Part shown: piece after piece, positions 1 to 8,033 of the stretch
How positions within the stretch are numbered: the stretch's first letter is position 1
Layout of the letters: the number at the start of each line of letters is the position of its first letter
Source: JACPRL01 sp035573715
GTDB taxonomy: Bacteria > Acidobacteriota > Terriglobia > Acidiferrales > 2-02-FULL-67-57
DNA length: 64,000 bases
Direction of reading: 5' to 3'
Assembly: GCA_035573715.1 (NCBI GenBank)
Contig: DATLZZ010000011.1
Span: 25,165 to 89,164 of the forward strand
Program-made: the position numbers and the translations under genes
Notes under the pieces: generated by a model
Database searches by the model: none
The model's input: only the letters and a program-made list of their open reading frames with translations
What the model was told of the DNA's origin: nothing

Positions 1-18
1 CTTGCGGGAGGGGTGGGC

Positions 19-441
19 GTGAGCAGGATTTTCTGGGACACGAACCTGTTCATCTACCTGATTGAGGACTACGGTGAGCTTTCAGCCCGTGTGGCCGGGT
101 TGCGGCAGCGGATGCTGGCGCGCGGGGACGAGCTCTATACGTCGACACTCACGTTGGGCGAAGTTCTCGTCAAGCCGATGGAAGCCGAGAACTTCGAGTT
201 GGCCCGCCGCTATCAACAGGCACTAACCGAGGGCGCCACGTTGGTCTCATTCGACGCCGAGGCGGCCCGCAACTACGCTTCCCTTCGGCGTGACCGGACG
301 ATTCGCCCGCCGGACGCGATTCAACTAGCCTGCGCCGCCGTGGCCGGGATCGACCTGTTCATCACAAATGATGAGCGCCTGAGCGCGAGAACGGTTCCCG
401 GTATTCTGTTTATTGCCTCACTCCAGAAGGCCTTCCTCTAA
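19..441 (+). CDS. PIN-domain protein, VapC-like toxin RNase
   Basis: The 140-residue product has the PIN ribonuclease signature: an N-terminal DTN acidic motif, a central TLGEVL glutamate, a PPDAIQLA aspartate and a C-terminal ITNDERL aspartate. In VapC toxins these residues bind Mg2+ for RNA cleavage. I place the start at the GTG at 19 because GGAGG at 7-11 sits 7 nt before it; the in-frame GTG at 13 is too close to that site. A VapB-type antitoxin would normally lie just upstream, which is outside the window, so pairing cannot be confirmed. The fold is clear; the toxin role is inferred. Confidence 0.75.
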   Translation: MSRIFWDTNLFIYLIEDYGELSARVAGLRQRMLARGDELYTSTLTLGEVLVKPMEAENFELARRYQQALTEGATLVSFDAEAARNYASLRRDRTIRPPDAIQLACAAVAGIDLFITNDERLSARTVPGILFIASLQKAFL

Positions 442-465
442 ACCGCCCCGGGCTCGCAAAAAGGC

Positions 466-499
466 TTGACAAAATCGGAGAATGGATTAATTCTAAATA
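466..499 (+). promoter_or_regulatory. Candidate promoter and operator of the cytochrome c peroxidase gene
   Basis: A perfect -35 hexamer TTGACA lies at 466-471, followed by AT-rich sequence with no clean -10 at 17 bp. Between them is a perfect 5-bp inverted repeat, AGAAT and ATTCT with a 6-bp spacer (479-494). This could be an operator for a metal- or oxidant-responsive regulator, which would suit a peroxidase. The regulator is not known and the promoter is weakly defined. Confidence 0.35.
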
Positions 500-536
500 T
501 TCACGAGCCCCCAAGCTAACCGAAGGAGCAATTCTC

Positions 537-1676
537 ATGCGCGGTCGCACGTTCATTGTTCTCGTTCTGCTGCTGGTACTCATCGGCGTCGGCTACTGGT
601 TCGCGAGCCAACGCGGGCCGGCGCCGCCGCCCTCGACGACGCCCATCGGCGCGCCGCTGACGCTCACCGCCCCGCTGGGCTTGCCGCCCGTTCCCGTTCC
701 GCCTGACAATCCACCGACAGTGGAAACCATCGCGCTGGGGCGTCGCCTCTACTACGACCCCATTCTCTCGGTGGACAACACCGTTTCCTGCGCCACCTGC
801 CACCATCCCGACTTCGGCTTCTCCGACGGCAAGCCGGTTTCTGAAGGCGTGCACGGCAAGAAGGGCAATCGCAATGCGCCGACGGTCATCAACGCCGCCT
901 ACAATGCCGTGCAGTTCTGGGACGGGCGCGCGCCCAGCCTCGAAGAGCAGGCCGGCGGCCCGATGCAGAACCCGGTGGAGATGGCGCACACCATGGAAGG
1001 GGTCGAGGAGAAGCTGAACGCCGACCCGAGCTACCGCGAGGAATTCAAGAAAGCATTCGGCGCTGACCGCATTACCTTCGGGATGGTGACCAAGGCCATC
1101 GCCTCGTTTGAGCGCACCGTCATCGCCGGCAACTCGCCCTTCGACCGCTGGTACTACGGCAAGGACGAGAAGGCGGTGAGCGACGCGGTCAAGCGCGGCT
1201 TTGAAGTTTTCCGCGACCCGAAGAAGGGCAACTGCGCCGCTTGCCACTCGGTCGGCGAGCAGAACGCGCTCTTCACCGATAACAAGTTCCACAACATCGG
1301 CGTGGGGGTGAAGCTCGACAAATACGGCAACCCGGAGTTCACCGATCAGGGGCGCTTCGAGGTCACCAAGAACGAAGCCGACCGCGGCGCCTTCAAAACG
1401 CCCGGGCTGCGCAACATCGCTCAGACCGCGCCCTACATGCACGACGGCAGCTTGAAGACACTCAAGGACGTGATTGACTTCTATGTCGGCGGCGGCAACT
1501 CCAACCCGAACCTCGACAAGGAAATCCACACGCTCGTCCACCTCAGCGGCAAGGAGCGCGAAGACCTGCTGGCGTTTCTCGAGTCTTTGACGGGCAAGTT
1601 CCCGTACGAAGTCGGTCCGCCGACCACAACCTCTGCGCAGCCAGCGCGCCTAGAGCAAGCCAGGCGCGGCCAGTGA
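537..1676 (+). CDS. Di-heme cytochrome c peroxidase (MauG/CcpA family)
   Basis: This periplasmic enzyme reduces H2O2 with electrons from c-type cytochromes. The protein (379 aa) begins with a signal-anchor hydrophobic stretch (residues about 5-22), then a proline-rich linker. It has two CxxCH heme-binding motifs, CATCH at about 85-89 and CAACH at about 233-237. A C-terminal YMHDGS segment carries the likely Met axial ligand. Length and heme spacing match the bacterial CcpA/MauG family. The ATG is preceded by an AAGGAG-type site. A MauG-like maturase is less likely because no amine dehydrogenase is nearby. The gene stands alone and converges with a small secreted-protein gene. Confidence 0.9.
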   Translation: MRGRTFIVLVLLLVLIGVGYWFASQRGPAPPPSTTPIGAPLTLTAPLGLPPVPVPPDNPPTVETIALGRRLYYDPILSVDNTVSCATCHHPDFGFSDGKPVSEGVHGKKGNRNAPTVINAAYNAVQFWDGRAPSLEEQAGGPMQNPVEMAHTMEGVEEKLNADPSYREEFKKAFGADRITFGMVTKAIASFERTVIAGNSPFDRWYYGKDEKAVSDAVKRGFEVFRDPKKGNCAACHSVGEQNALFTDNKFHNIGVGVKLDKYGNPEFTDQGRFEVTKNEADRGAFKTPGLRNIAQTAPYMHDGSLKTLKDVIDFYVGGGNSNPNLDKEIHTLVHLSGKEREDLLAFLESLTGKFPYEVGPPTTTSAQPARLEQARRGQ

Positions 1677-1692
1677 GAAGAATGAGCGCGCT

Positions 1693-2109
1693 CTAGCGGT
1701 CGACGCGCAGCCCCTCCAGATAGAAGGCGGCCTGCCGCCGGGCGGCGGAATGCGGGTCGTGGTCGGTGCACCTGCCGGCCAGATCCTCGTAGGTGCTCGC
1801 GATGGCGTCGCGCGCATCCCCTCGCCAGCCGCGGCGATAGTCGCGCCGATACTCGCGGTCATCGTCGCGGTCATAGCGATAGACGCCGCGAACCTCGCGC
1901 TCGTACTTCAGCAGCGAGTCGTGGCAGCTCACGCCGTCCTTGATGCTGTCCAGCGCCCAGACCACCGCCACGCTGCGCGCGTAGTCGCCGTTGCGGTAGT
2001 AGCTCTCCGGATGCGGGCTGGCCTGGACGCCGTTGTCGGCGGTGAAGAAGAACAGTGCCAGAAACAAGAGAGGTGAAAGCAAAAGTGCAAGGGCGTTTCT
2101 GTTTCTCAT
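1693..2109 (-). CDS. Small secreted protein of unknown function
   Basis: The 138-residue product starts with a clear signal peptide (MRNRN followed by a Leu/Phe-rich core, cleavage probably near QAS at about 30). The mature part is charged, with a YRYDRDDDREYRRDYRR stretch and two cysteines that could form a disulfide. An AAGGAG ribosome site lies about 8 nt upstream of the ATG. I recognise no family. The signal peptide and ribosome site support it as a real gene. Confidence 0.6.
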   Translation of the reverse strand: MRNRNALALLLSPLLFLALFFFTADNGVQASPHPESYYRNGDYARSVAVVWALDSIKDGVSCHDSLLKYEREVRGVYRYDRDDDREYRRDYRRGWRGDARDAIASTYEDLAGRCTDHDPHSAARRQAAFYLEGLRVDR

Positions 2110-2212
2110 CGCTCAACTCCTTTAACTGCCATGCGGAGCCGCGTCGGCTCCTCTTTCTGTTATGCGAGCCGGCGACGCAGGGTTGCCTGTAATCTCCAAC
2201 AGTTTCTGACGG

Positions 2213-2218
2213 TATAAT
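2213..2218 (+). promoter_or_regulatory. -10 element upstream of efp
   Basis: A perfect TATAAT sits 36 bp before the efp start codon. No good -35 hexamer is seen 16-18 bp upstream, so only the -10 is called. Confidence 0.45.
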
Positions 2219-2254
2219 TGCCCGCAGCACGGGCGAATCTTCGAGGATGGCGCC

Positions 2255-2845
2255 ATGGCCGTGATTGCCGCTCCCGATCTGCGCGCGGGGATGACCGTGC
2301 GTCTGGAAGGAGAGCTCTACAAGGTGATCAGCGCTGACTACCACGCCGGCGGCGGCAAGATGCCCGGCGTAACTCATGCCAAGCTGCGCAACCGGTTGAC
2401 CGGCGCCGTGCGGGAGCGCCGGTTCCGACCCGAAGAGCGCCTCGAAGCGGTCGAAATCGAGCGCCAGGCAATGCAGTTCCTCTACGCCGACGATGAGCAG
2501 TGCTACTTCATGAACCCGGAGAGCTTCGAGCAGATCGGCGTGCCCAACGAACGCCTGGGGCCGGTGGCGCGCTACCTGCAGCCCGAATTGACCATTCCCG
2601 TTGAGTTCTCCGACGGCCAACCCGTCGGCGCGGTCTTCCCCGACATCGTGGAAGTCCGGGTGGCGACCACCGCCCCGCCGGTCCACGGCGCCGGCTCGGA
2701 CAACGTCTGGAAGGAAGCCGAGCTTGAAAATGGGCTCACCATCATGGTTCCGCCCTTCATCGCCGCGGGCGAAATGATTCGGGTAGAAGTGGAAACCGGC
2801 AAGTACGTCGACCGCGCCAGGACGGAAAGGGAAAAGAAGAAGTAA
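2255..2845 (+). CDS. efp: Elongation factor P, divergent subfamily
   Basis: EF-P binds stalled ribosomes between the P and E sites and promotes peptide bonds at polyproline stretches. The 196-residue protein has the three beta-barrel layout: a KOW-like N domain, an OB-type middle domain (FLYADDEQCYFMNPESFEQI) and a C-terminal OB domain with the LENGLTIMVPPFI signature. The domain I tip reads GGGKMPG instead of the usual PGKG; Lys35 aligns with the residue that is modified or directly active in other EF-Ps. A lysine-rich tail follows. No epmA or epmB lies nearby. An EF-P-like (YeiP) paralogue is the alternative. Confidence 0.85.
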   Translation: MAVIAAPDLRAGMTVRLEGELYKVISADYHAGGGKMPGVTHAKLRNRLTGAVRERRFRPEERLEAVEIERQAMQFLYADDEQCYFMNPESFEQIGVPNERLGPVARYLQPELTIPVEFSDGQPVGAVFPDIVEVRVATTAPPVHGAGSDNVWKEAELENGLTIMVPPFIAAGEMIRVEVETGKYVDRARTEREKKK

Positions 2846-2867
2846 TCGGCTCTCTCAATGGGATTTG

Positions 2868-2954
2868 TGGTGCGGAAGGTGGGAGTCGAACCCACACGGC
2901 CTTCCGGCCACGGGATCCTAAGTCCCGTGCGTCTGCCAGTTCCGCCACTTCCGC
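2868..2954 (-). tRNA. tRNA-Leu (anticodon UAG)
   Basis: The complement folds as an 87-nt class II tRNA. It has a 7-bp acceptor stem GCGGAAG/CTTCCGC, an anticodon loop CTTAGGA (anticodon TAG) on a CGGGA/TCCCG stem, a long variable arm, a GTTCGAC T-loop, discriminator A and an encoded CCA (2868-2870). Its 5' 40 nt are also the left attachment repeat of the integrated element, so everything upstream of its first nucleotide is element DNA. The integrase gene ends about 100 bp upstream in the same orientation. Confidence 0.95.
2915..2954. repeat. attL: 40-bp attachment-site repeat inside tRNA-Leu
   Basis: These 40 bp (tRNA nucleotides 1-40, acceptor strand to anticodon loop) are repeated exactly and in the same orientation at 23477-23516. 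A further 11-bp match (2896-2906 and 23462-23472) lies just inside, with a small gap. Together with the adjacent integrase this marks the left junction of the element. Confidence 0.92.
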
Positions 2955-3030
2955 TCAGTGCTGTAACATCCTAACAGACAAAGCTTTGTACCACCAATCA
3001 ACCCGTTCATCGGAACGCTGGCTTCTGGCC

Positions 3031-3058
3031 GGTGTCAGTTCTAGTGCCAGTTGCGTCT
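3031..3058 (+). repeat. Left arm-type repeat, candidate integrase arm-binding sites
   Basis: GGTGTCAGTT at 3031-3040 is followed 12 bp on by a near copy (GTGCCAGTT, 3044-3052) and then GCGTCT. The same 28-bp arrangement recurs in the same orientation at 23303-23330 by the other junction. Paired short direct repeats near both cores are typical arm sites of tyrosine recombinases; integrase binding is inferred. Confidence 0.65.
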
Positions 3059-4137
3059 TACCCTGCCGGGGCTACCAGGCGATCTACAGCTTGCCGAACG
3101 TGCCCTGGGGCCAGGTGCGCATACCGCATCACCATTTGCAGCGTCCGGTGCCCTAGCAACTCGGCCACAGTTCGCAAGTCAACCCCGGCCATCACCAGGC
3201 GCGAGGCAAAGCAGTGCCTCAAATCGTGCCAAACGAACGGCCCGATGCTGGCCTTCTTCACGGCGCTTTCGAACCATCGCTGCCAGTCGCGCTCACGTAT
3301 ATCAGCCGTACCAGGAACCACGTATCCGGACCCGTCCTGCCGTTCGCGCAGCTTCTCAAGCGCCTTCCGTGCTACCTCGTTCAACGGGATTGAACGCCTG
3401 TGGCCGTTCTTGCTTTGGGCGATGGTCAGCAGTCCCAGCTTGAAGTCTACATGCTCCCAGCGCAGGCGGTATTGTTCGTTCCGCCGCATCCCCGTATGCA
3501 AGGCAAGATCGACCTCGGGCTCTCGCTCTGGAGCGAGCTCTCGAATCTTCTCACGGAGTTTCTTTTCCTGCTCGGCATCCAGTAAGCGAACGCGCCCGCT
3601 GCTCTCTCGGCGGCGCGCGACCTTGCGGATCGGGTTGTCGGCCAGCTTGCCGTTACGCACGGCAATCCGATAGACGAAGCTGAGGAGTGCCCTATAGCGG
3701 TTGCACGTCGCTGGCGCCCACGCTTGCTCGGAGAACCTCGCTTCAATTTCCTGCGGCGTAATGGTTTCAGCCGTGCGAGAGCCAAACCATTTGAGAAGAA
3801 TTCCCATTCGGTACTCGTCGTCTCTATAGCTGCGCTTGTGCGCGCGCGAGTAAGTCAATGCGTCCTCGGCAATGGCTTTGAAGGAAGGCAACGGCTTGCG
3901 CAACGTCTCTGGCAGCTTGCGGCCTTGGAGTACTTCGGTCTTTCGCTTCTGATACAACGTGATCGCAGCGCCCTTGCTCGGGGCACGCTCTCGCCGAATG
4001 CGACCCGTGGCGTCTGCGTACCTTATCCACCAGCGGCCTGACCCGCGCGGCTTCTCGTACACACCGCGCTGCTTCTTCTCTTTGGGCTGCTTTCCCGCTT
4101 TGTGGGGCATTTCTACCACGACCGCCGCTGTGCTCAT
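3058..4137 (-). CDS. int: Tyrosine recombinase, integrase of the element
   Basis: It catalyses site-specific integration and excision at tRNA-Leu. The 359-residue protein has an N-terminal AP2-like arm-binding region (GVYEKPRGSGRWWIRYADATG), a SAM-like core-binding domain, and a catalytic domain with Arg in HTGMRRNEQYRLRW, HDLRH, LGHRT and the nucleophile Tyr in MRYAHL. I choose the ATG at 4137 over one 60 nt upstream: it overlaps the preceding gene's stop as ATGA and has GGAGGAAGAG 7 nt before it. The gene ends about 100 bp from the tRNA and is transcribed towards it. All catalytic residues seem present, so it should be active. Confidence 0.93.
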   Translation of the reverse strand: MSTAAVVVEMPHKAGKQPKEKKQRGVYEKPRGSGRWWIRYADATGRIRRERAPSKGAAITLYQKRKTEVLQGRKLPETLRKPLPSFKAIAEDALTYSRAHKRSYRDDEYRMGILLKWFGSRTAETITPQEIEARFSEQAWAPATCNRYRALLSFVYRIAVRNGKLADNPIRKVARRRESSGRVRLLDAEQEKKLREKIRELAPEREPEVDLALHTGMRRNEQYRLRWEHVDFKLGLLTIAQSKNGHRRSIPLNEVARKALEKLRERQDGSGYVVPGTADIRERDWQRWFESAVKKASIGPFVWHDLRHCFASRLVMAGVDLRTVAELLGHRTLQMVMRYAHLAPGHVRQAVDRLVAPAG

Positions 4138-5075
4138 CTCTTCCTCCGTTGCTTCTGTTGTTGAGCAAGTCGTTTTGCACGTTGCCTCTTCCGCCACGCT
4201 CTGCTCTTAAACGCGTCCAGGCAGCGTCGGGAGCAATACTTGTCCCTTGGCGTCCGCATGGGAAAGACCAGGCCACAATTCGGACACTGCTGGAAAGCCC
4301 CGCCGACGCGCTCTGCCAGTTTCCAATAGATCACCTGGAGCAGCGCCTTGTATCTCAGCTCCAGCCCGAAACGCGGCTCAGACGCGTGATGTCCGGCTGC
4401 AACAAACTCAAAGTGGATACCGGCAATTTGGGAATTCAGAACCCAGGCCAGAACTCGGTACGCCGTTCCGATGGGGTCTTCCCCCCAACGCGGCCAGGCC
4501 TTGTACTCAGCTTCTTCTTTGCTGTCGCTGAGAACAGCTTCTGGTCGTGACCACGCAAAACCAGTAAAGCGGCGCGGTTCTCCGGTAAAGATGCTTTGTA
4601 ACCCCATCTTCTTAAACTGCGCGCTGAGAGCACGGTGCAAGGCGGACAGCGAATGAAGTTTGACTCTACCGCTGCGCACATCGTCAATAATGTTGATAGT
4701 CCCGAGGATTCCGGCGGCATTGCGAGCGTGGGCGATGGCCCAATCAACTGGGTCGCCGTGCCAGTCCTCCTTGCGACGGCGCATCTCAGTTTCGTACAGC
4801 ACGTCATATCCCAGCAAACCATAGTGATGATTGAAATGCAGAAGTGTCTGCTCGTCCCTCACCCTCGCGAAATCGTCTAATAGGTCTTGCTCGAGAACCG
4901 GCCAGCACCAGTCCTCACCAGCCGTCCAGTCAGGAACGACCACTCGAACTTTTCGACCATCAAGCAAGTGGCTTTCGATTCGGTATTCTCCCGCTACCGG
5001 CAGGCCATACGAAGCAAGCAAAGGTGCCGTAACCTCAAGCATCACCTTTTCTGTATCTGTAAGGTGTTGACCCAT
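4134..5075 (-). CDS. CGNR-type zinc-finger protein co-transcribed with integrase
   Basis: The 313-residue product ends in a treble-clef-like zinc site, with Cys264, Cys267, Cys281 and Cys285 in CPNCG and YCSRRC, followed by a very basic tail. This matches CGNR zinc fingers, which are thought to bind DNA. The N-terminal two thirds are unrecognised. I start at the second ATG (5075) because a strong promoter covers the first ATG (5093). The gene overlaps int by ATGA, so the two are probably translated together. A regulator of integration or element maintenance is a reasonable guess, but nothing here proves it. Confidence 0.6.
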   Translation of the reverse strand: MGQHLTDTEKVMLEVTAPLLASYGLPVAGEYRIESHLLDGRKVRVVVPDWTAGEDWCWPVLEQDLLDDFARVRDEQTLLHFNHHYGLLGYDVLYETEMRRRKEDWHGDPVDWAIAHARNAAGILGTINIIDDVRSGRVKLHSLSALHRALSAQFKKMGLQSIFTGEPRRFTGFAWSRPEAVLSDSKEEAEYKAWPRWGEDPIGTAYRVLAWVLNSQIAGIHFEFVAAGHHASEPRFGLELRYKALLQVIYWKLAERVGGAFQQCPNCGLVFPMRTPRDKYCSRRCLDAFKSRAWRKRQRAKRLAQQQKQRRKR

Positions 5076-5081
5076 GCGCGC

Positions 5082-5110
5082 ACTATATGGCACGCTCGCC
5101 CCGCAGTCAA
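5082..5110 (-). promoter_or_regulatory. Sigma-70-type promoter of the zinc-finger/integrase operon
   Basis: On the minus strand TTGACT (5110-5105) and TATAGT (5087-5082) are separated by exactly 17 bp. The ATG at 5075 begins 7 nt after the -10, so transcription is expected to start at or next to the A of the start codon (leaderless mRNA). The promoter lies between divergent genes, so a protein bound here could affect both. Confidence 0.7.
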
Positions 5111-5134
5111 GCTCAAAAGGAGGTCACCACTTTA

Positions 5135-5320
5135 ATGCAGCAAACGAACGTGTCGGAGAGGGTGATGCATAGCATCCAGGAGACGGCGTTCCTACTCAAC
5201 CTCAGCACACGAAAAGTTCATTACCTGATCGCCGAGAAGAAGATCAAAACGCTGAAGTGCGGAAAGAGACGCCTGATTCCGCGCACCGAAATCCTGCGGC
5301 TGTCCCGCGAGGCTCGGTAA
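5135..5320 (+). CDS. Excisionase-like helix-turn-helix protein
   Basis: This 61-residue protein has a MerR/excisionase-type winged helix: SIQETAFLLNLSTRKVHYLIAEKK followed by KTLKCGKRRLIPRTEI. Such proteins bind element DNA to bend it for excision or to control early genes. AAGGAGG (5117-5123) lies 11 nt before the ATG. An internal ATG at 5165 after GGAGAGGG is a possible alternative start. It opens the rightward module, divergent from the integrase operon, as xis/alpA genes often do. Its direct role in excision is inferred. Confidence 0.7.
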   Translation: MQQTNVSERVMHSIQETAFLLNLSTRKVHYLIAEKKIKTLKCGKRRLIPRTEILRLSREAR

Positions 5321-5328
5321 GGAGGCCA

Positions 5329-7590
5329 GTGACCGCTCATACCACCAGTGACCGAGGGCGGCGCATCGTGGCGGTGTATCCGTACCACGACGAAGACGGA
5401 TCGCTCCTATTTGAAGTTGTCCGCTTCGAGCCGAAGGGGTTTGCCCAGCGTCGTCCGGATGGGAACGGCGGCCACAGTTGGGGTCTCAACGGTCAACGGC
5501 GGGTGCCGTATGGCCTGCCCGAGGTACTGGCCGCACCAGCGGATGCGCTGGTCTTTGTGGCTGAGGGCGAGAAGGACGTCCACACGCTGCGCGCTCTCGG
5601 GCTTACTGCTACATGCAATCCTGGCGGCGCAGGCAAGTGGCAGCCAGACTTTAACATGCACTTTGCCGGGCGGGATGTGGTTGTGCTCGCGGACAACGAC
5701 GGCCCTGGACTCGCTCACGCTGATTCCGTCGCTCGGAATCTTCACCAGGTCGCCCACCGTGTGCGGCTGGTATGGCTGCCGGGGCCGGAGAAGTCCGACG
5801 TTTCCGACTGGCTTGACGCGGGCCACAGTGTGGACGAACTGCTTGCAGTTGTTGCCCAGACGCCGGACTACGAGCCGCCGATGGAGTCAAGCGGTGATGC
5901 GCCCACCAATGTGATTGAGTTCCGCGGCAGCGAAGCACCGGTGACGAAATCGGCTGCGGTGCGGCTCGTGGAGGTTCTCCCTGACGACGCGGTGCTGTTC
6001 CATGCTCCGGACGGCACCGAATATACCGTCGTCACCGTTAACGGCCACAGGGAAACGCTCAAGATCAAGTCCGCGGCGTTCAGGAAATACTTGGCCCGCC
6101 TGTTATACCTGACCGAGGGAAAGGCGCCCTCCAGTCAAGCACTCCACGACGCGGTCAACCTGATCTGCGCCCAGGCGCTTTACGACGGCCACGAACAGGA
6201 AGTCTACCTGCGCACTGCGCCACGCGAGGGCGGGGGTTTCTGGCTCGACCTATGCGATCCAACCTGGAGCGCGATTGAAGTCACCTCCCACGGCTGGCGC
6301 GTCGTAGAGAATCCGCCCGTTCGATTCCGGCGTGCCTCCGGGATGCTGGCCTTGCCGGTGCCGCAGCGCGGCGGCACCCTCGATGAGCTGGACGAATTCG
6401 TGAACGTCAGGTCCGCCGATGATCGTCTTCTGCTCCGGACGATCATCTCCAGCTACATGCGCCCAACAGGACCATACGTCGTGCTGGCTCTACATGGTGA
6501 ACATGGTGCCTGCAAGTCTTCAGCGGCAAAGGTCATTCGTCTTCTAATCGACCCCAGTTCTACGCTGCTCAGCCGTGCTCCCCGTGACGAGCACAACCTT
6601 TTCATTGCCGCCAACAACGGTTGGATAGTGAACTTCGACAACTTGTCGCGGCTCGACACCTGGCTGAGTGACGCCCTGTGTTGTTTGGCCACGGGCGGCG
6701 GGTTAAGGACTCGCGAGCTTTACAGTGATGACACCGAGCGCATTTTCTCTGCCATGCGCCCTGTCATTTTGAACGGGATCGAGGCGTGTATCACGCGGGG
6801 CGACTTGGCCGACCGCGCAGTGACGATCTACCTGGGTCAGCCGGAACGGCGTCAGAAAGAGAGCGAGTTCTGGCGGCGCTTCTCTGCCAGCCAGCCTCGC
6901 ATCCTGGGTGGGCTCCTCGATGCCGCTGTCGGCGGGCTGCGCCAGGTCCAGGCAGGCGTCACCGTGGAACACTTGCCGCGAATGGCGGACTTTTGCGAGT
7001 GGGGCATCGCGGTGGAAGTATCGCTCGGGTTTGAGCCAAGCTCTTTCTTGACCGCCTACACGAAGAACCACACAGACAACAACTCGCTGGCCCTAGAGTC
7101 GTCGCCCGTGGCGTCGGCGATCATGGCGCTCATGACCACCAACACCATGTGGTCGGGCACGGCGACTGAGTTATTGGAGAAGCTCGCTCCGCTCGCCGGT
7201 GAAGCCACCAGACAGAAGGGCTGGCCCGCCGATGGTGCGCGCCTTCGGAAGGCGCTTCCACGCGTCATGCCAAATTTGCGGGAAGCAGGAATCCACATCC
7301 ACGTTGGCGACCGTGAAGGGAAGTCTGGGCGTCGCGTCATTCGCATTGAGCGCGTACAAAGTGTCCAAAACACCGTCAGCACTGTCAGCAGCGCCAGCGA
7401 ATCCGGGGCTGAAGCTGCCGGTAGCCCGCAACCTGCTGAAATACCGTCAGCTTTGCCGTCAGCCGTAAACGCCTCAAAACACGAACCGACTGACAGTACT
7501 GACAGTGCCGACGGTAGAAAGCAGCCTCTATCTCCGGCCTTTGCCGGGGTGACCAAGCCTAAACCGGTCAGCCGCCAGGAGGATTTCTAA
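5329..7590 (+). CDS. Toprim primase / P-loop helicase-like replication protein
   Basis: Probably the element's replication protein. From the GTG at 5329 (753 aa) the N-terminus carries a Toprim domain with VAEGEKD (Glu79) and LADND (Asp122, Asp124), the metal-binding acids of DnaG-type primases. A second domain has a P-loop GEHGACKS near residue 390 and a Walker-B-like WIVNFDNLS. This matches primase-helicases of phages and integrative elements. The last ~120 residues are low-complexity Ser/Thr/Pro, and their DNA holds repeated (T/C)GTCAG motifs. GGAGG at 5321-5325 is rather close to the GTG, so a slightly downstream start is possible. The stop overlaps the next ATG by one base. Confidence 0.8.
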   Translation: MTAHTTSDRGRRIVAVYPYHDEDGSLLFEVVRFEPKGFAQRRPDGNGGHSWGLNGQRRVPYGLPEVLAAPADALVFVAEGEKDVHTLRALGLTATCNPGGAGKWQPDFNMHFAGRDVVVLADNDGPGLAHADSVARNLHQVAHRVRLVWLPGPEKSDVSDWLDAGHSVDELLAVVAQTPDYEPPMESSGDAPTNVIEFRGSEAPVTKSAAVRLVEVLPDDAVLFHAPDGTEYTVVTVNGHRETLKIKSAAFRKYLARLLYLTEGKAPSSQALHDAVNLICAQALYDGHEQEVYLRTAPREGGGFWLDLCDPTWSAIEVTSHGWRVVENPPVRFRRASGMLALPVPQRGGTLDELDEFVNVRSADDRLLLRTIISSYMRPTGPYVVLALHGEHGACKSSAAKVIRLLIDPSSTLLSRAPRDEHNLFIAANNGWIVNFDNLSRLDTWLSDALCCLATGGGLRTRELYSDDTERIFSAMRPVILNGIEACITRGDLADRAVTIYLGQPERRQKESEFWRRFSASQPRILGGLLDAAVGGLRQVQAGVTVEHLPRMADFCEWGIAVEVSLGFEPSSFLTAYTKNHTDNNSLALESSPVASAIMALMTTNTMWSGTATELLEKLAPLAGEATRQKGWPADGARLRKALPRVMPNLREAGIHIHVGDREGKSGRRVIRIERVQSVQNTVSTVSSASESGAEAAGSPQPAEIPSALPSAVNASKHEPTDSTDSADGRKQPLSPAFAGVTKPKPVSRQEDF
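7374..7505. repeat. Iteron-like cluster at the primase 3' end
   Basis: Four (T/C)GTCAG motifs (7374, 7383, 7444, 7457) are followed by two CTGACAG motifs in the opposite orientation (7490, 7499; 9-bp period) within 132 bp. Phage and satellite origins often lie beside the replication gene and use such iterons. The stretch also encodes a Ser/Thr-rich tail, so codon bias is an alternative explanation. Confidence 0.35.
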
Positions 7591-8033
7591 TGCTGGCGGT
7601 AACCGAACTTCTGCAACGCGCCGAGCTTCTGGGCGTCCGCTTCTGGTTCGAGGGCGAAAAACTCAAGGTAGGTCTGCCGGATGACCCCGAGGCCCAAGCT
7701 GCTGTTGATGAACTTCGCGCGCACCGGGGCGATGTTCTTCGCCTGCTTCAGGAGCGCGAAACCGTCCCGCCGATGCCGCCGGGCGTGCGCTTGGTTTCGT
7801 GGCAGCCGAAGGCTGCGCCTGTGGCGATCACACGCTTCGCCATCGTGACGGACGTGCACCTGTTCGTCCGTACCATGCTGCGGCAGCTTGAGCATGCCTT
7901 GGCCTGGGAAGCCGACGACGAGAACCGGCGCTGGCTGGCCGGGCACCGTTCGTCGCGCGAGTTGCAGGACTATCTCTCGCAGGTTGGTTGCGAGGTCGAG
8001 ATCGAGGAGGCGCAATGCCCCGCAGGGTCGTGA
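7590..8033 (+). CDS. Small element protein with TubC-N-like N-terminus
   Basis: The 147-residue product begins with a motif (LLQRAELLGVRFWFEGEKLKVG... ELRAHRGDVLRLL) resembling the small TubC N-terminal docking fold, often seen as a stand-alone segment beside primase genes in mobile elements. The C-terminal half is unrecognised but includes a helical repeat-like end (SSRELQDYLSQVGCEVEI) echoed in the next gene (SVAELQGLLRDLGVEVEI). Its ATG overlaps the primase stop (TAATG), suggesting translational coupling. Function unknown. Confidence 0.55.
   Translation: MLAVTELLQRAELLGVRFWFEGEKLKVGLPDDPEAQAAVDELRAHRGDVLRLLQERETVPPMPPGVRLVSWQPKAAPVAITRFAIVTDVHLFVRTMLRQLEHALAWEADDENRRWLAGHRSSRELQDYLSQVGCEVEIEEAQCPAGS

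Noticed and set aside
516..1541. Long open frame antisense to the cytochrome c peroxidase gene
   Set aside because: Shadow frame of a GC-rich gene; no signature, and the sense strand encodes two heme motifs.
2757..2948. Frame starting MAELADARDLG over tRNA-Leu, and its twin at 23319-23510
   Set aside because: It is the translation of the tRNA gene and its duplicated half, not a protein gene.
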